A DNA stretch of 64,000 bases from Dichetophora obliterata (lineage: Eukaryota > Arthropoda > Insecta > Diptera > Sciomyzidae), in NCBI GenBank assembly GCA_963920525.1, contig OY986438.1, forward strand, positions 97,746,171 through 97,810,170, written 5' to 3'. Positions 59,301 to 60,775 of this stretch are shown here, in pieces (positions within the stretch are counted from its first letter, which is position 1; every line of letters begins with the position of its first letter). Position numbers and translations under genes: made by a program. The notes below the pieces were generated by a model, which searched no databases, was not told the origin of the DNA, and was given only the letters and a program-made list of their open reading frames with translations.

Positions 59301-60775
59301 GTATCTTTTATCTTGTACTCAAAAACTAAATTATTCCTTTTTCGCGAGAAGGTCATAGTTTGGCATTTATCTGGATTTAGAAACATATTGTTTTTAGAAC
59401 ACCAAATTTCAAAGGATTTCAAATCAGACTGGAGCAGATCTGAATTGTCTTTAGCATCTATTGTTCTGTATATTTTCATGTCATCTGCATAGATAAGTAG
59501 ATGAGAGTGTTTGATGATGTGGGTTACATCATTAATGGCTAAAATAAACAGAAGTGGACCAAGGTGGCTACCTTGAGGAACACCTGATTCAGCAATAAAT
59601 TCAGCTGACAATACGCCTCGAAATCGTATTTGATAAGATCGCTCTGTCAGATACGATTGAATCCAGCTTACAAAAAATTGTGGAAAACCCATTAACTTAA
59701 GTTTAAATAGAATTAAGTTGTGGGGCAAGATTTTCATGACAAGAGATTGTGATGTCTTTATCTGCTATCTTAAAAATGAAAACACCTTTTTCCGATTACC
59801 AGGGAAAAATTATTCAGAGTCGGGTTAATTATGAACTTAAGATAATATCAAAATGTGATTTTTTATTAAACAACATTTATTGTATATTTATTACTTTTTC
59901 ATATATCACTTTTTTAAATTAATTCTCTTATACACGGAATAAAATCCGTCTGAGAATCTAGTAGATTTAGTTTTTTATTTTATAACTTCCTAAGAACTTG
60001 AACTGAATATGTAATACCTAGTTAATTTTGTAATCAATTATTATTTTATCTAAATAAAGGTATTTAAAACAAATAAAAAAATTAGATGCTCGGTTTATAG
60101 ACTGTTTGTGCAAAGTTTCACTTTAAGAACATTTAGATTGCAGCGAAAAAATATCAAATGGAAAACAATTTTAAGTGGTTTGCTTGAATATAGTCCCACT
60201 GTCGATATCGACCGACTTTACCTTTTTGTTTTGATTCTGGTTTATTTTAGAGCTTATCAGGTAAACAAAACATCCACCCCCATAAAATGAGCATAACAAA
60301 TTTTTAAAATAAAGCTGTCTTCCTTAATGCATCAGCGTGTTTCATTTGCAAATGAAATAATTAAAGCTTAAAATTGACTCGCTCCAATTCATAGTAAAAC
60401 AAAATAATACTTTGCATTAATACGTTTAGGTAATCAGCCAAACTGGGAATTTGGATTCAACACAATTATTTAACTTGTAAAAAAAAAAATTTTAAATAAC
60501 CTACCCGAACACTTTTCTAGTTCCAGCTCGCGTATTGCCTCAGTCATTTCGTGCTGCAAATCCGAAATATTTAGATTATTGGCAATGTCCAATGTTGGTG
60601 ATTTGCTGACATTTATTGCTGGTGTTGAGCCTGCTGTTGCGGCTGATTCCTTAGGAGCTAATACAAGATTCGGAATTGATTCCATTGGCGTGTTTACGTT
60701 GCTTTCAGTTACTATTTCATACTCGCCACTGGTGGTTATAGATTCGGAGGATTTAGTGCTAAGATTGTCATCCAT
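11158..60775 (-). CDS. GAPcenA: RabGAP1/GAPCenA-type Rab GTPase-activating protein (whole gene, ten coding exons)
   Basis: Orthologue of human RABGAP1, a cytosolic and centrosome-associated protein that stimulates GTP hydrolysis by Rab GTPases (Rab6 is the classical substrate). Exons on the minus strand: 60775-60505, 45019-44729, 44669-44492, 44429-44242, 34316-33178, 33116-33032, 32974-32871, 32806-32087, 12263-11826, 11370-11158. All have GT/AG borders and their phases agree. The product is 1208 aa. Domains: acidic Ser/Thr-rich N-terminus (1-185), PTB (about 188-325), DUF3694-like (about 335-490), TBC (about 640-870) with IxxDxxR arginine finger R703 and YCQ glutamine finger Q740, coiled coil (about 895-990), and the conserved C-terminal helix (about 1035-1090). 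The start Met was chosen because MDD matches the family N-terminus. Human RABGAP1 is about 1070 aa; the extra length is in the acidic linkers and the tail. Introns 1, 4 and 8 are about 15.5, 9.9 and 19.8 kb. Confidence 0.93.
11817..12263 (-). CDS. GAPcenA: RabGAP exon 9, conserved C-terminal helix
   Basis: The acceptor is CCCTTAG just above 12263, phase 0. It encodes a CKQC motif (like the DCERC of the vertebrate protein), then the highly conserved helix with [20 protein letters not shown]. The frame stays open to a TAA at 11817-11819. A donor (CAG/GTAGCC, GT at 11825-11824) lies just two codons before that stop. If used, the exon ends at 11826 and joins exon 10; if ignored, the protein ends with ...NQVA. 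Confidence 0.92.
   Translation of the reverse strand, partial: NTVAKCKQCAAQIEVGNSNSVTNKGGKQILPTVNKNTNEAPLGPLDPLNGAMHRIRELELELAQAKLAQVEAECKNQDLNHQLSTTINEMQTNRNSWQPWLSKTFNTLQEKVTTRTHRDGPTATFQSYTNHPLTSAEASSPTSSNQVA
12264..12740. other. intron 8, 3' part, no feature
   Basis: AT-rich intronic DNA directly upstream (in the minus sense) of RabGAP exon 9, with a T-rich run at 12477-12493. No frame, repeat unit or RNA gene is recognised. Confidence 0.5.
12743..13997 (+). mobile_element. 5'-truncated LINE, 3' end of reverse transcriptase ORF
   Basis: The 3' part of a non-LTR retrotransposon. The frame is open from about 12746 ([13 protein letters not shown]) to the stop near 13647. It has the FADDVQLLF box (the YADD motif is changed to FADD), the thumb-like [10 protein letters not shown] and [12 protein letters not shown] motifs, and the usual C-terminus with [13 protein letters not shown] and most of RT are missing, as expected from 5' truncation. 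After a 3' UTR of about 330 bp it ends in (AAAT)n at about 13970-13995. This tail type matches CR1/L2-group elements, but the clade is inferred from shape only. A related copy lies inverted at 46.3/51.7-52.7 kb. Confidence 0.8.
14301..14364 (-). repeat. tRNA-like SINE head or tRNA pseudogene
   Basis: On the minus strand TAGTGGTTGGCG (A-box-like) is followed about 30 bases later by GAGTTCGATTCTC (B-box-like), the spacing of an internal RNA polymerase III promoter. No acceptor stem pairs across it, so it is not a working tRNA. It resembles the head of a tRNA-derived SINE. Confidence 0.4.
14539..15418. mobile_element. 880-bp TIR element carrying a LINE fragment
   Basis: Ends: TAGGGGGTTTCGGACTA at 14537 and its inverse TAGCCCGAAACCCCCTA ending at 15420, with ACATGTAG words just inside both ends. 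The duplicated target is probably TA. No transposase is seen. Inside on the plus strand, about 14760-15108, is a LINE C-terminal fragment. At 15234-15336 there are two tandem units of about 51 bp (ATGGACCGCCACAAAAA...CATCCTA). The element is therefore non-autonomous. Confidence 0.7.
14860..15108 (+). pseudogene. LINE C-terminal fragment (RTE-like)
   Basis: Translation across one shift shows [20 protein letters not shown] then [19 protein letters not shown] and [19 protein letters not shown], ending at a TAG. This is the standard C-terminal signature of insect endonuclease-reverse-transcriptase proteins of RTE-type LINEs. EN and RT are absent. It lies wholly inside the TIR element, so it was either captured or inserted there. 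Confidence 0.65.
15421..15754. other. no recognisable feature
   Basis: A short stretch between the TIR element and the BEL/Pao LTR fragment. A GGTGGTCTAGCGCTAG word at 15489 recalls a tRNA A box, but nothing supports a tRNA. Confidence 0.4.
15755..15854 (-). repeat. truncated 3' LTR
   Basis: 100 bp almost identical to 19409-19508. The rest of the LTR toward 15.6 kb is missing. A purine-rich GGGGAAGA tract on the minus strand near 15895-15902 is a candidate polypurine tract. Confidence 0.75.
15921..17531 (-). pseudogene. env-like glycoprotein gene, broken
   Basis: Four minus-strand frames (17531-17172, 17168-16788, 16684-16373, 16226-15921) follow one another like one broken env gene. In order they show an N-terminal ectodomain with a Cys pair; a furin-type basic site RVRRR followed at once by a fusion-peptide-like [17 protein letters not shown]; a helical region; a Cys-rich ectodomain; and near the end a hydrophobic span ([16 protein letters not shown]) as membrane anchor with a short basic tail. 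This order resembles fusion glycoproteins of insect LTR retroviruses and baculovirus F proteins. Stops and frameshifts between the pieces make it non-functional as it stands. Confidence 0.75.
17550..18300 (-). pseudogene. BEL/Pao pol: integrase zinc-binding region and env leader
   Basis: The frame from 18300 has the BEL/Pao stretch between RNase H and integrase. It includes [10 protein letters not shown], then [24 protein letters not shown] and CVCSSRAKP, an H-H-C-C zinc-binding layout in which HNDNMHCG supplies the histidines. It stops before the integrase core. The overlapping frame from 17882 has an unusual run of Glu-Pro-Glu-Gln repeats near 17640-17700 and a hydrophobic segment ([19 protein letters not shown]) that could be the env signal peptide. 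Confidence 0.7.
18325..18598 (-). repeat. tandem duplication within pol, 112-bp unit at 158-bp spacing
   Basis: The block from CAAGACTTAAGAATCTGTTG to CATCGCTGATCT occurs at about 18325-18437 and again at 18486-18598. On the minus strand it covers the beginning of the BEL/Pao RT region ([10 protein letters not shown]). The duplication is at the edge of the internal deletion, suggesting a slippage or repair event there. Confidence 0.75.
18600..19017 (-). pseudogene. BEL/Pao pol: protease-region fragment
   Basis: The frame from 19017 shows the spacer and aspartic protease C-terminal region typical of BEL/Pao polyproteins, with [20 protein letters not shown], and ends at a stop near 18796. The following reading (18770-18600) continues with [20 protein letters not shown] and an acidic linker that leads into RT. 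No catalytic DTG is visible in the part that remains. Confidence 0.65.
19127..19517 (-). repeat. 5' LTR of the BEL/Pao element
   Basis: The LTR's 3' end is set by ...ACGTAACA on the minus strand, directly before the TTTTGGTGAACCC primer site. The outer end (TGTTTTGGTTGCAG on the minus strand, near 19517) is a best guess. AT-rich internal words include TTTATTTATTAAAAAATTAAC near 19285. Confidence 0.6.
19575..19790. repeat. copy of the 0.66-1.11 kb palindromic repeat, inverted
   Basis: AAATGTTTGATAGTTTAAATC and GTTAGAACAATTAATTGTTC appear here and, in the opposite direction, at 960-1110. ATACAAATTCTAAATG and ATACAAATTCTAGTTG make an internal direct repeat. Non-coding dispersed repeat. Confidence 0.6.
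19791..20640. other. no recognisable feature
   Basis: An open frame at 19719-20018 (plus) starts within the repeat and shows no domain. The rest is AT-rich. I see no RNA gene. Confidence 0.4.
20648..21110. mobile_element. 460-bp palindromic MITE
   Basis: Almost the whole length folds back on itself. CCACCCCTAAATAATGAAAAAG (20 bases of it at about 20689-20708) faces TTTTTCATTATTTAGGGGTGG; GCGGTTTTCTATGGAAAT faces ATTTCCATAGAAAACCGC; and CACGGTACACTTTTTTAAGAAA faces TTTCTTAAAAAAGTGTACCGT. The spacer is about 60 bp near 20870. It encodes nothing. Confidence 0.8.
21111..23830. other. long AT-rich intronic stretch, no gene
   Basis: About 2.7 kb. A loose duplication of AAGCTCTWTTTGAGCAA occurs at about 21340 and 21448. 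Open frames (for example 22335-22559, plus) have no domain. Nothing else stands out. Confidence 0.45.
23855..24345. repeat. three diverged repeat units with CCGCCCACAAATCA core
   Basis: The core CCGCCCACAAATCAGTGAAA occurs at about 23882; versions of it are at about 24065 and 24311. Each is followed by a GYYTTATTTAA/TATTTTAAG region and ATTTGGTA. The same core is found inverted at about 28935-28960 and 29070. This is a dispersed repeat with tandem units. At 24341-24405 there is also a (GCTGACAAAAATTT)3 run. Confidence 0.55.
24500..24955 (+). pseudogene. Tc1-like transposase relic, catalytic region
   Basis: The frame 24515-24730 has the D-containing strand region ([16 protein letters not shown]), the part around the first catalytic Asp and the G-W/AWG box. 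After a shift near 24705 follow [21 protein letters not shown] (second catalytic Asp in QQDN; only this short part quoted) and [20 protein letters not shown], with the Glu of IENLW. The layout is DDE of Tc1 type. Both ends are missing and a frameshift and stops are present. Confidence 0.75.
24990..26012. mobile_element. inverted-repeat element with GTCG-rich subrepeats
   Basis: GAACACACAACAGAACACACG at about 25076 faces CGTGTGTTCTGTTGTGTGTTC at about 25966, and the pairing continues over about 75 bp (25051-25127 with 25938-26012). Within are several versions of CGGATGTCGGAT, and a diverged direct duplication containing AGAATAGATTCTATTC (25427 and 25760). No coding signal. Confidence 0.65.
26030..26485. 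other. no recognisable feature
   Basis: AT-rich spacer between two inverted-repeat elements. No frame with a domain. Confidence 0.4.
26948..28536 (-). mobile_element. Tc1-like transposon with IR/DR ends
   Basis: Perfect terminal repeats of 26 bp (starting CAGTGGTGGTCACGAATTTA) are flanked by TA (26946-26947 and 28537-28538). About 180-200 bp inside each end the binding-site-like word recurs (TCATGAATTTAGCACACGAG near 27150; CTGTGCTAAATTCGTGTCCA near 28315). This is the IR/DR arrangement known from Sleeping Beauty-type Tc1 elements. The transposase (minus, about 27920-27263) is broken. It shows LWRDKSKF (first catalytic Asp) and [20 protein letters not shown] (catalytic Glu), with frameshifts between and no intact DNA-binding part. 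Confidence 0.88.
27263..27915 (-). pseudogene. Tc1-like transposase, broken
   Basis: Frames on the minus strand: 27915-27556 and 27847-27665 together carry the region around the first catalytic residue ([12 protein letters not shown]) and the following strands. Frame 27472-27263 carries [20 protein letters not shown], the third catalytic Glu, and the C-terminal tail. At least one frameshift lies near 27700 and another change lies between 27540 and 27470. It belongs to the element at 26948-28536. Confidence 0.8.
28838..29235. repeat. repeat units with GATTTGTGGGCG core and ACAT tail
   Basis: TTTTATTGATTTGTGGGCG occurs at about 28932 and 29057, each followed by TAAAGGGGAA. GATTCCAAGATTTGTACG-type words occur at about 28852 and 29187. 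The tract ends in (ACAT)4 near 29206. The core matches, inverted, the units at 23.86-24.34 kb. Dispersed repeat, non-coding. Confidence 0.55.
29577..30807 (-). mobile_element. Tc1-like transposon, decayed
   Basis: Ends: AAGGCTGAAATAACCAAAAT at 29577 and, inverted, ATTTTGGTTATTTCAACCTT to 30807, flanked by TA (29575-29576, 30808-30809). On the minus strand from about 30650 a start codon opens [19 protein letters not shown], then a helix-turn-helix-like [19 protein letters not shown]. Further along (30069-29887) are decayed catalytic-region pieces including [12 protein letters not shown]. Many stops and frameshifts are present. No intact DDE set can be read. Confidence 0.78.
30810..32086. other. 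intron 8, 5' part; possible LINE UTR remnant
   Basis: Bases about 30990-31310 are richer in G and C than the surroundings and contain CAACCCTTGGTAGGTGTGG. They resemble an untranslated part of a non-LTR element but show no motif. From 31340 on it is AT-rich with nothing recognised. Confidence 0.35.
32087..32806 (-). CDS. GAPcenA: RabGAP exon 8, second half of TBC and coiled coil
   Basis: Phase 0 at both ends; the acceptor is ...TTTACAG/ATGCCC and the donor GATG/GTAAAT (GT at 32086-32085). It encodes residues 753-992. The TBC continuation contains FDYGLR-type [18 protein letters not shown], the conserved [18 protein letters not shown] and [15 protein letters not shown] long coiled coil follows from about residue 895 ([12 protein letters not shown] and on). 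An ATG opens the exon but it is internal. Confidence 0.95.
32871..32974 (-). CDS. GAPcenA: RabGAP exon 7, TBC glutamine finger
   Basis: The acceptor is TTTCTAG/GTCAAG and the donor CAC/GTTAGT (GT at 32870-32869). It encodes [18 protein letters not shown] and then VGYCQGLSF. The YCQ motif holds the glutamine finger (Q740) that, with the arginine finger, completes the dual-finger mechanism of TBC proteins. The introns on each side are only 57 and 64 bp. Confidence 0.95.
33032..33116 (-). CDS. GAPcenA: RabGAP exon 6, TBC arginine finger
   Basis: An 85-bp exon, acceptor TTGGTAG/GAAACA, donor TCTG/GTGAGA (GT at 33031-33030). It encodes [20 protein letters not shown] and [15 protein letters not shown] is the IxxDxxR signature; R703 is the catalytic arginine that enters the Rab active site. 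It is too short to be noticed as an ORF by length alone, but it bridges exons 5 and 7 in phase. Confidence 0.95.
33178..34316 (-). CDS. GAPcenA: RabGAP exon 5, end of PTB, DUF3694-like domain and TBC start
   Basis: The acceptor is TTTTTGACAG/CTTGTT, which is the one that keeps phase; the nearer TTTTCAG does not. The donor is AAA/GTAAGA (GT at 33177-33176). It encodes residues 310-689: the last PTB helix (CFQKAFHHY), the DUF3694-like domain ([46 protein letters not shown]), a Ser/Gln-rich insert ([14 protein letters not shown]), the conserved acidic [15 protein letters not shown], and the TBC start ([18 protein letters not shown]). The insert near residues 440-455 ([15 protein letters not shown]) is longer than in vertebrates. 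Confidence 0.95.
34320..35359. other. intron 4, 3' part; one direct repeat
   Basis: AT-rich intronic DNA. Two units of about 140 bp (about 34459-34535 and 34598-34672) share TGCAAAAACTAAATAA, AATTATGATAMAATATTTGG and AAGTAT. A G13 run lies at 34828-34840. No coding signal. Confidence 0.5.
35360..35870. mobile_element. 511-bp MITE with perfect 34-bp TIRs
   Basis: CTGTCTGACCAGAATCATGT and on through 35393 is perfectly inverted at 35837-35870. The flanks are TAA on both sides (35357-35359 and 35871-35873), the 3-bp TWA target typical of PIF/Harbinger elements. No transposase is present. The perfect ends suggest recent movement. Confidence 0.85.
35880..35990. repeat. ATGCAT-rich low-complexity tract
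   Basis: Many overlapping GCATATGCA words (for example TTGCATATGCATATAATATG). It ends just before the target site of the next element. Confidence 0.6.
36080..36829. mobile_element. foldback element with 9-bp target duplication
   Basis: Starts GGTGCCGTGACATAACCCC and ends with the inverted GGGGTTATGTCCGGGCACC. It is flanked by ATGCAATTT at 36071-36079 and 36830-36838. The arms are built from many copies of GGGGGTTATGTCCG in both orientations (for example 36631-36644), nine or so in the right arm. A 9-bp duplication and word-repeat arms are known for Drosophila FB-type foldback elements and for Mutator-like elements. The interior holds a RING-like reading frame on the minus strand. Confidence 0.88.
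36258..36446 (-). pseudogene. RING-finger-like frame inside the foldback element
   Basis: A 62-codon open stretch on the minus strand, ending in TAA at 36258-36260. It reads in part [20 protein letters not shown] and later LCPFCKQVV. Cys/His spacing is C-x11-C-x-H-x3-C-x2-C-x16-C-x2-C, that of a C3HC4 RING of the kind at the C-terminus of IAP-like E3 ligases. One Cys of the first pair is missing and there is no Met, so it is an exon piece or a decayed gene. Activity cannot be claimed. Confidence 0.6.
36840..37590. other. no recognisable feature
   Basis: Intronic DNA with frames lacking any domain (for example 37123-37371, plus). The stretch 37240-37340 has ordinary coding-like composition but I recognise nothing in it. 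Confidence 0.35.
38228..38290 (+). repeat. tRNA-like SINE head
   Basis: TAGTCTAGTAGTAGCGCGC (A-box-like) and, 25 bases on, an exact GGTTCGAATCC B box. The predicted 5' and 3' ends do not form an acceptor stem, so it is not a tRNA gene. It is probably the head of a tRNA-derived SINE. Confidence 0.5.
38310..38510. repeat. GGAATG-TTCC palindromic word cluster
   Basis: Two tandem units of about 37 bp (TTCCACATTAATTTTTAA...GAGAGGAATG) are followed by several versions of GGAATGYTTCC in 120 bp, including TTCCATGGAATGTTTCC. The words resemble inverted GAA/TTC blocks but the spacing is not that of a heat-shock element. Confidence 0.5.
38510..39393. other. insert of unknown type within the LOA-like relic
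   Basis: AT-rich DNA separating the first two LOA-like pieces. No frame with a domain or clear termini were found. Confidence 0.35.
39700..40880 (+). mobile_element. 5'-truncated LINE with YADD-family C-terminus
   Basis: The first part reads [20 protein letters not shown] and [14 protein letters not shown], then a solo LTR (39817-40375) interrupts. The frame resumes [20 protein letters not shown] and ends [11 protein letters not shown] near 40659. A 3' UTR follows to about 40880. It is nearly the same as the LINE at 58.11-59.74 kb (minus). It lies inside the LOA-like relic. Confidence 0.82.
39817..40375. mobile_element. solo LTR, 559 bp
   Basis: Begins TGTTTAAATCC and ends GAATCCGTACA (TG...CA). 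It is flanked by AATGC on both sides (39812-39816 and 40376-40380), the 5-bp duplication usual for gypsy-type integration. The site is within the LINE ORF, where the uninterrupted copy reads AAAAATGCAATC. A solo LTR arises when the two LTRs of an element recombine. Direction and family are not known. Confidence 0.8.
41111..41643. other. no recognisable feature
   Basis: AT-rich intronic DNA. No frame with a domain or repeat structure is seen. Confidence 0.4.
41644..41787. repeat. near-perfect hairpin, 62-bp arms
   Basis: The left arm 41644-41706 (containing TCACGAAGCAGCACACCAAC) is inverted in 41727-41787 (containing GTTGGTGTGCTGCTTCGTGA). There is about one mismatch and one single-base gap, and the loop is 20 bp. 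It does not code. It may be a tiny palindromic MITE or a source of hairpin RNA. Confidence 0.9.
41790..42578. other. no recognisable feature
   Basis: Intronic DNA. A GCATGCAT-rich stretch (about 42505-42575) precedes the mariner insertion. Confidence 0.4.
42581..43859 (-). mobile_element. rosa-like (DD41D) mariner element
   Basis: 1279 bp, flanked by TA (42579-42580, 43860-43861). Imperfect TIRs begin AAGGGTGGTTAAAT at the left and AAGGGTGACCACAC at the right. It carries one transposase frame on the minus strand. The spacing of the last two catalytic residues (DD41D) is that reported for the basal 'rosa' mariner group first described from the tephritid Ceratitis rosa. Confidence 0.88.
42660..43776 (-). 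pseudogene. DD41D mariner transposase, broken near C-terminus
   Basis: The ATG at 43776 opens 306 codons. It has an N-terminal HTH region ([36 protein letters not shown]), a second HTH, then the catalytic core: [13 protein letters not shown] (first Asp), [13 protein letters not shown] (second Asp) and [15 protein letters not shown] (third Asp). There are 41 residues between the second and third. A TAA at about 42856 replaces what is probably a Tyr codon in LKEKV-stop. About 40 bases later a single-base insertion shifts the frame. The remaining C-terminal 60 or so codons ([20 protein letters not shown]) are still readable to about 42660. It looks recently inactivated. Confidence 0.88.
44242..44429 (-). 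CDS. GAPcenA: RabGAP exon 4, second half of PTB domain
   Basis: The acceptor is ACTTACAG/CTTGTA and the donor AGTG/GTAAGT (GT at 44241-44240). It encodes [19 protein letters not shown] and [20 protein letters not shown], followed by EAVNQVS. The ESNT...IATYEIQ and CHVFRC strands match the PTB domain of RABGAP1 (NTEIANYPIYKI, IHVFRC). Confidence 0.94.
44492..44669 (-). CDS. GAPcenA: RabGAP exon 3, first half of PTB domain
   Basis: The acceptor is GTTTCAG/ACATTG and the donor GTAAT/GTAGGC (GT at 44491-44490). A stronger-looking GTAATG six bases earlier breaks the frame. It encodes [25 protein letters not shown]-like DVYRIMSEL, and [13 protein letters not shown] and NAPKSE are hallmarks of the RabGAP1 PTB domain. 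It is too short and split to be seen as one long ORF. Confidence 0.93.
44729..45019 (-). CDS. GAPcenA: RabGAP exon 2, disordered linker
   Basis: The acceptor is CGATATTTTAG/TTCCAA and the donor GGAAG/GTATGT (GT at 44728-44727). It encodes residues 91-187: Ser/Pro/Lys-rich with no domain, ending acidic (KSETDEEG), which leads into the PTB domain. It is poorly conserved, as expected for this region of the family. Its place is fixed by phase and by its 59-bp distance from exon 3. Confidence 0.88.
45020..45460. other. intron 1, 3' end; no feature
   Basis: AT-rich intronic DNA beside RabGAP exon 2. Nothing recognised. Confidence 0.4.
45473..45717. repeat. palindromic MITE with CGTAG words
   Basis: CTACGAAAAAAGCATC at 45473 faces GGTACCTTTTTCGTAG at the right. 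GTTACGACGTGTTTT (about 45537) faces AAAACACGTCGTAA (about 45639). The length is about 245 bp with an 80-bp loop. Several ATTCGTAG copies are within the arms. Confidence 0.7.
45718..46127. other. no recognisable feature
   Basis: AT-rich flank between the CGTAG palindrome and the large foldback. Nothing recognised. Confidence 0.35.
46784..47975 (+). CDS. ORF1 (gag-like) of the LOA-type element, one frameshift
   Basis: The ATG at 46784 opens 318 codons. One base is lost near 47695 (within the repeat-like CCTCCAACTGCAACCC), and the proper frame continues at 47661-47975 ([18 protein letters not shown]) to a TAA at 47973-47975. The full product would be about 395 aa: a Ser/Thr-rich N-terminus (about 1-85), a charged helical middle (about 85-215), and a C-terminal part that includes [17 protein letters not shown] and [17 protein letters not shown]. 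No CCHC knuckles are visible. It is the nucleic-acid-binding partner of ORF2 by analogy. Because of the shift this copy may lack ORF1 function. Confidence 0.8.
47975..51577 (+). CDS. ORF2: endonuclease, reverse transcriptase and RNase H
   Basis: 1200 aa, uninterrupted. The ATG shares its A with the ORF1 stop (TAATG), suggesting termination-reinitiation. Apurinic-type endonuclease (about 1-225): [29 protein letters not shown] (about 430-740): [43 protein letters not shown], and [10 protein letters not shown] with the catalytic YADD. RNase H (about 925-1065): [13 protein letters not shown] (Asp), [10 protein letters not shown] (Glu), [11 protein letters not shown] (Asp), [18 protein letters not shown] (His/Asp). 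A C-terminal [20 protein letters not shown] knuckle-like motif follows. It makes a DNA copy of its RNA at a nicked target. It is intact and probably competent. Confidence 0.93.
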   Translation: MPLSVIQVNLQHARCAADNLAILMMEDGIDVAIIQEPWVRDSAVKGFQNNHYNIYYKRTAGKPRTCIVAKKHIHLFLLPNLSSSDLTVVKLEGANNLFIASAYMGHDREAPPDEVKRLVATAMLDNTTTILGCDANARHTLWDSSEINTRGEFLFDFIINSNLNICNKGNTPTFTFPSTDNFTGWSEVLDITLLSENESLIVVNWRVSSKSSFSDHSLILFDLSLETGAPLPFRNPKRTDWAKFAKVARPKIRSLAYKQISTAEELDSSVEALEQTMQVAFRVSCPISRGKKKSLPSWWSKDLSDLRKRVRKTFNSCHRQCLWQPYRDILKTYKKAIRDAKKHSWQEYTQSIDNIKESARLSKILSKESTSPSFIRKDDGTWTESTNESLEHLLNTHFPGCRSNCNENLGIESPEATAAVPTGSFISMERVIWALSSFSSYKSPGPDGILLIMLQKLQDVAAPILLSIFTKCLCLNYTPRSWRRVKVIFIPKAGRRGHESAKDFRPISLTSFALKTLERVLDIHLRDVLKGANISNAQHAYLKGRSTDTALHEVITTIERSIYFKQYTLAAFLDIEGAFNNIHTRAIFDSLTNLGVQATVRNWIVSMLRNRIIQADLGGCQLTRLVSRGPPQGGVISPLLWLIAMNEFLNTLNCNGVKVVAYADDVVVMVSGLFPSTLSELMEVALGKLSVWAARCGLGVNPSKTELMLFTTKTKAPQFVLPKLNNQPLTLSSSAKYLGVILDPKLSWKTNIEQRVKKACIAFYACKKTFGRKWGLQPKMLLWLYTAVVRPILAYGALVWWPALNKAYNTTKLARIQRSACIGITGGIRSCPTDALNVLTHLLPIDLHIKLTATNSAVRLRESYNWRNRPYGHSKILNPLPRELLPGKTDYDTPKLDFTKSFTTKFPTRVEWRNGGIDLAFDVSFYSDGSKMECGVGAGIYSEKLGVADSFRLPNSASVFQAELFAIREACRTLRRANTNHLNAAILTDSQAAVKSLAAISTNSKLVRQCKDELARLSHQLSITIIWVPGHRNIYGNEKADELARRGSSLDVSRAELVEVPLNTVKGGIRSYYLTLAGRRWRELPTCSTSRKIWPLYNIGRTQQLLSKPRSDIARLTAIITGHWCIGVHAERIGLPFNTHCRSCDDPNEKETLTHFLCTCPALAMSRLATLGRPFLSNLEELSTTKINNLLTFINRTGWL
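51905..52681 (-). pseudogene. LINE reverse transcriptase C-terminus
   Basis: Opens within the RT domain at [10 protein letters not shown] (the YADD box altered to YEDD), then [29 protein letters not shown], the thumb region, [20 protein letters not shown], and the C-terminal [11 protein letters not shown] and [12 protein letters not shown] motifs, ending at a stop near 51905. There is no EN domain or RT core. CR1/L2-group affinity is inferred. Confidence 0.78.
53100..53340. repeat. diverged tandem units in the foldback loop
   Basis: ATTGTGATTGTTGCAGAAAT (53123) and ATTGTGATTGTTGCAGAAAA (53250) head two units of about 127 bp, followed by GCAGCAGT/TAGCAGTAG and a GAGATTT word. Non-coding. Confidence 0.55.
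54041..55100. other. no gene; partial repeats only
   Basis: AT-rich. CGAACGAACATCTATTTTCT at about 54489 repeats at about 53407, and TGCTTGGAAGCA at about 54572 recalls CTTGGAAGCAGAG at 53312. Part of this region may be a second, older foldback copy. No coding signal. Confidence 0.4.
55105..55380. repeat. inverted and direct repeats with GTATGGGAGG core
   Basis: GGCACCTCCCATACAA (about 55110) faces TTGTATGGGAGGCACC (about 55260). ACATTTTTCGCAATATCT (about 55133) faces AGATATTGCGAAAAATGT (about 55236). The right unit repeats directly at about 55320-55370 (CCAGATATTGCGAAA...TTGTATGGAAGGTGCC). A similar core lies at 2218. Confidence 0.6.
55381..55850. other. no recognisable feature
   Basis: AT-rich DNA before the LINE relic. 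No domain or repeat recognised. Confidence 0.4.
56718..57028. mobile_element. TIR element, about 310 bp
   Basis: CACATTGACTGC at 56718 is inverted at the right end (GCAGTCAATGTG, to 57028), with TA on both sides. Less perfect pairing goes on inward (CGTCCACCGAC with GCGTTCGTCGC). It is non-coding and sits inside the LINE relic. Confidence 0.65.
57038..57253. mobile_element. 216-bp MITE, CAG...CTG, copy 1
   Basis: CAGCCCAATTCTGAATGATT faces AATAATTCAGAATTGGTCTG. TTTTTCCCGGGGAATCGGAA faces TTCCAATTCCCCGGGAAAAA. It is flanked by ACT on each side (57035-57037, 57254-57256). It is non-coding; a second copy lies split at 57988-59827. Confidence 0.85.
58221..58543. mobile_element. 323-bp MITE, copy B
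   Basis: AAGGCCATTCACAGTTCGAA at the left, inverted at the right (AAACCGTGAATAGCCTT). It is flanked by AAT (58218-58220, 58544-58546). It is the same length and direction as copy A at 8433-8755. It is inserted in the 3' UTR of the minus-strand LINE, hence younger than that LINE. Confidence 0.87.
58667..59737 (-). CDS. LINE reverse transcriptase, 3' portion
   Basis: 356 uninterrupted codons, ending at a TAA next to 58667. Motifs: [40 protein letters not shown] (the RT 'PQG' block); [11 protein letters not shown] (catalytic YADD); [32 protein letters not shown]; then [18 protein letters not shown] and the C-terminus [13 protein letters not shown] and the first RT blocks are missing (5' truncation), so it is dead as an element even though the frame is open. 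The open frame suggests youth. Jockey-type affinity is inferred. Confidence 0.85.
   Translation of the reverse strand: MKILPHNLILFKLKLMGFPQFFVSWIQSYLTERSYQIRFRGVLSAEFIAESGVPQGSHLGPLLFILAINDVTHIIKHSHLLIYADDMKIYRTIDAKDNSDLLQSDLKSFEIWCSKNNMFLNPDKCQTMTFSRKRNNLVFEYKIKDTALSRVDAVKDLGVCMDSKLSFNVHIDYICKKASSMLGFMKRWAKEFNSMITTTTLYYAIVRPHLEYASQVWSPSYNVHVERIERIQKRFVRFALRGLSATDTLNLPPYEDRLKLLKMQSLNERRKSADIVYLHQLITGVFDSPELLTLINFNTNRRSSRNANNLIYLPFSRTNYMATAPLRRMSTFVNNCSFFDVNLSKGQLKSRLKTNV
59830..60504. other. intron 1, 5' end; no feature
   Basis: AT-rich intronic DNA directly after RabGAP exon 1. The frame 60108-60290 (plus) has no domain. Confidence 0.4.
60505..60775 (-). CDS. GAPcenA: RabGAP exon 1, N-terminus
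   Basis: The start ATG is at 60775-60773 (reading [20 protein letters not shown]); MDD with Ser-rich sequence after it matches the start of vertebrate RABGAP1. The open frame extends upstream without another ATG. The donor is TTCGG/GTAGGT (GT at 60504-60503), phase 1. It ends with an acidic helix ([17 protein letters not shown]). Low complexity and disordered otherwise. The 5' end of the exon is probably at 60953. Confidence 0.9.

Larger units (their letters stand above)
58110..59745 (-). mobile_element. 5'-truncated LINE (YADD), with an intact RT C-terminal ORF
   Basis: Minus orientation, with the 3' UTR at 58110-58666 and the ORF at 59737-58667. It is nearly identical to the plus-strand copy at 39.70-40.88 kb. 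Its 3' UTR holds a 323-bp MITE (58221-58543). Its truncated 5' end joins MITE copy 2. Confidence 0.82.
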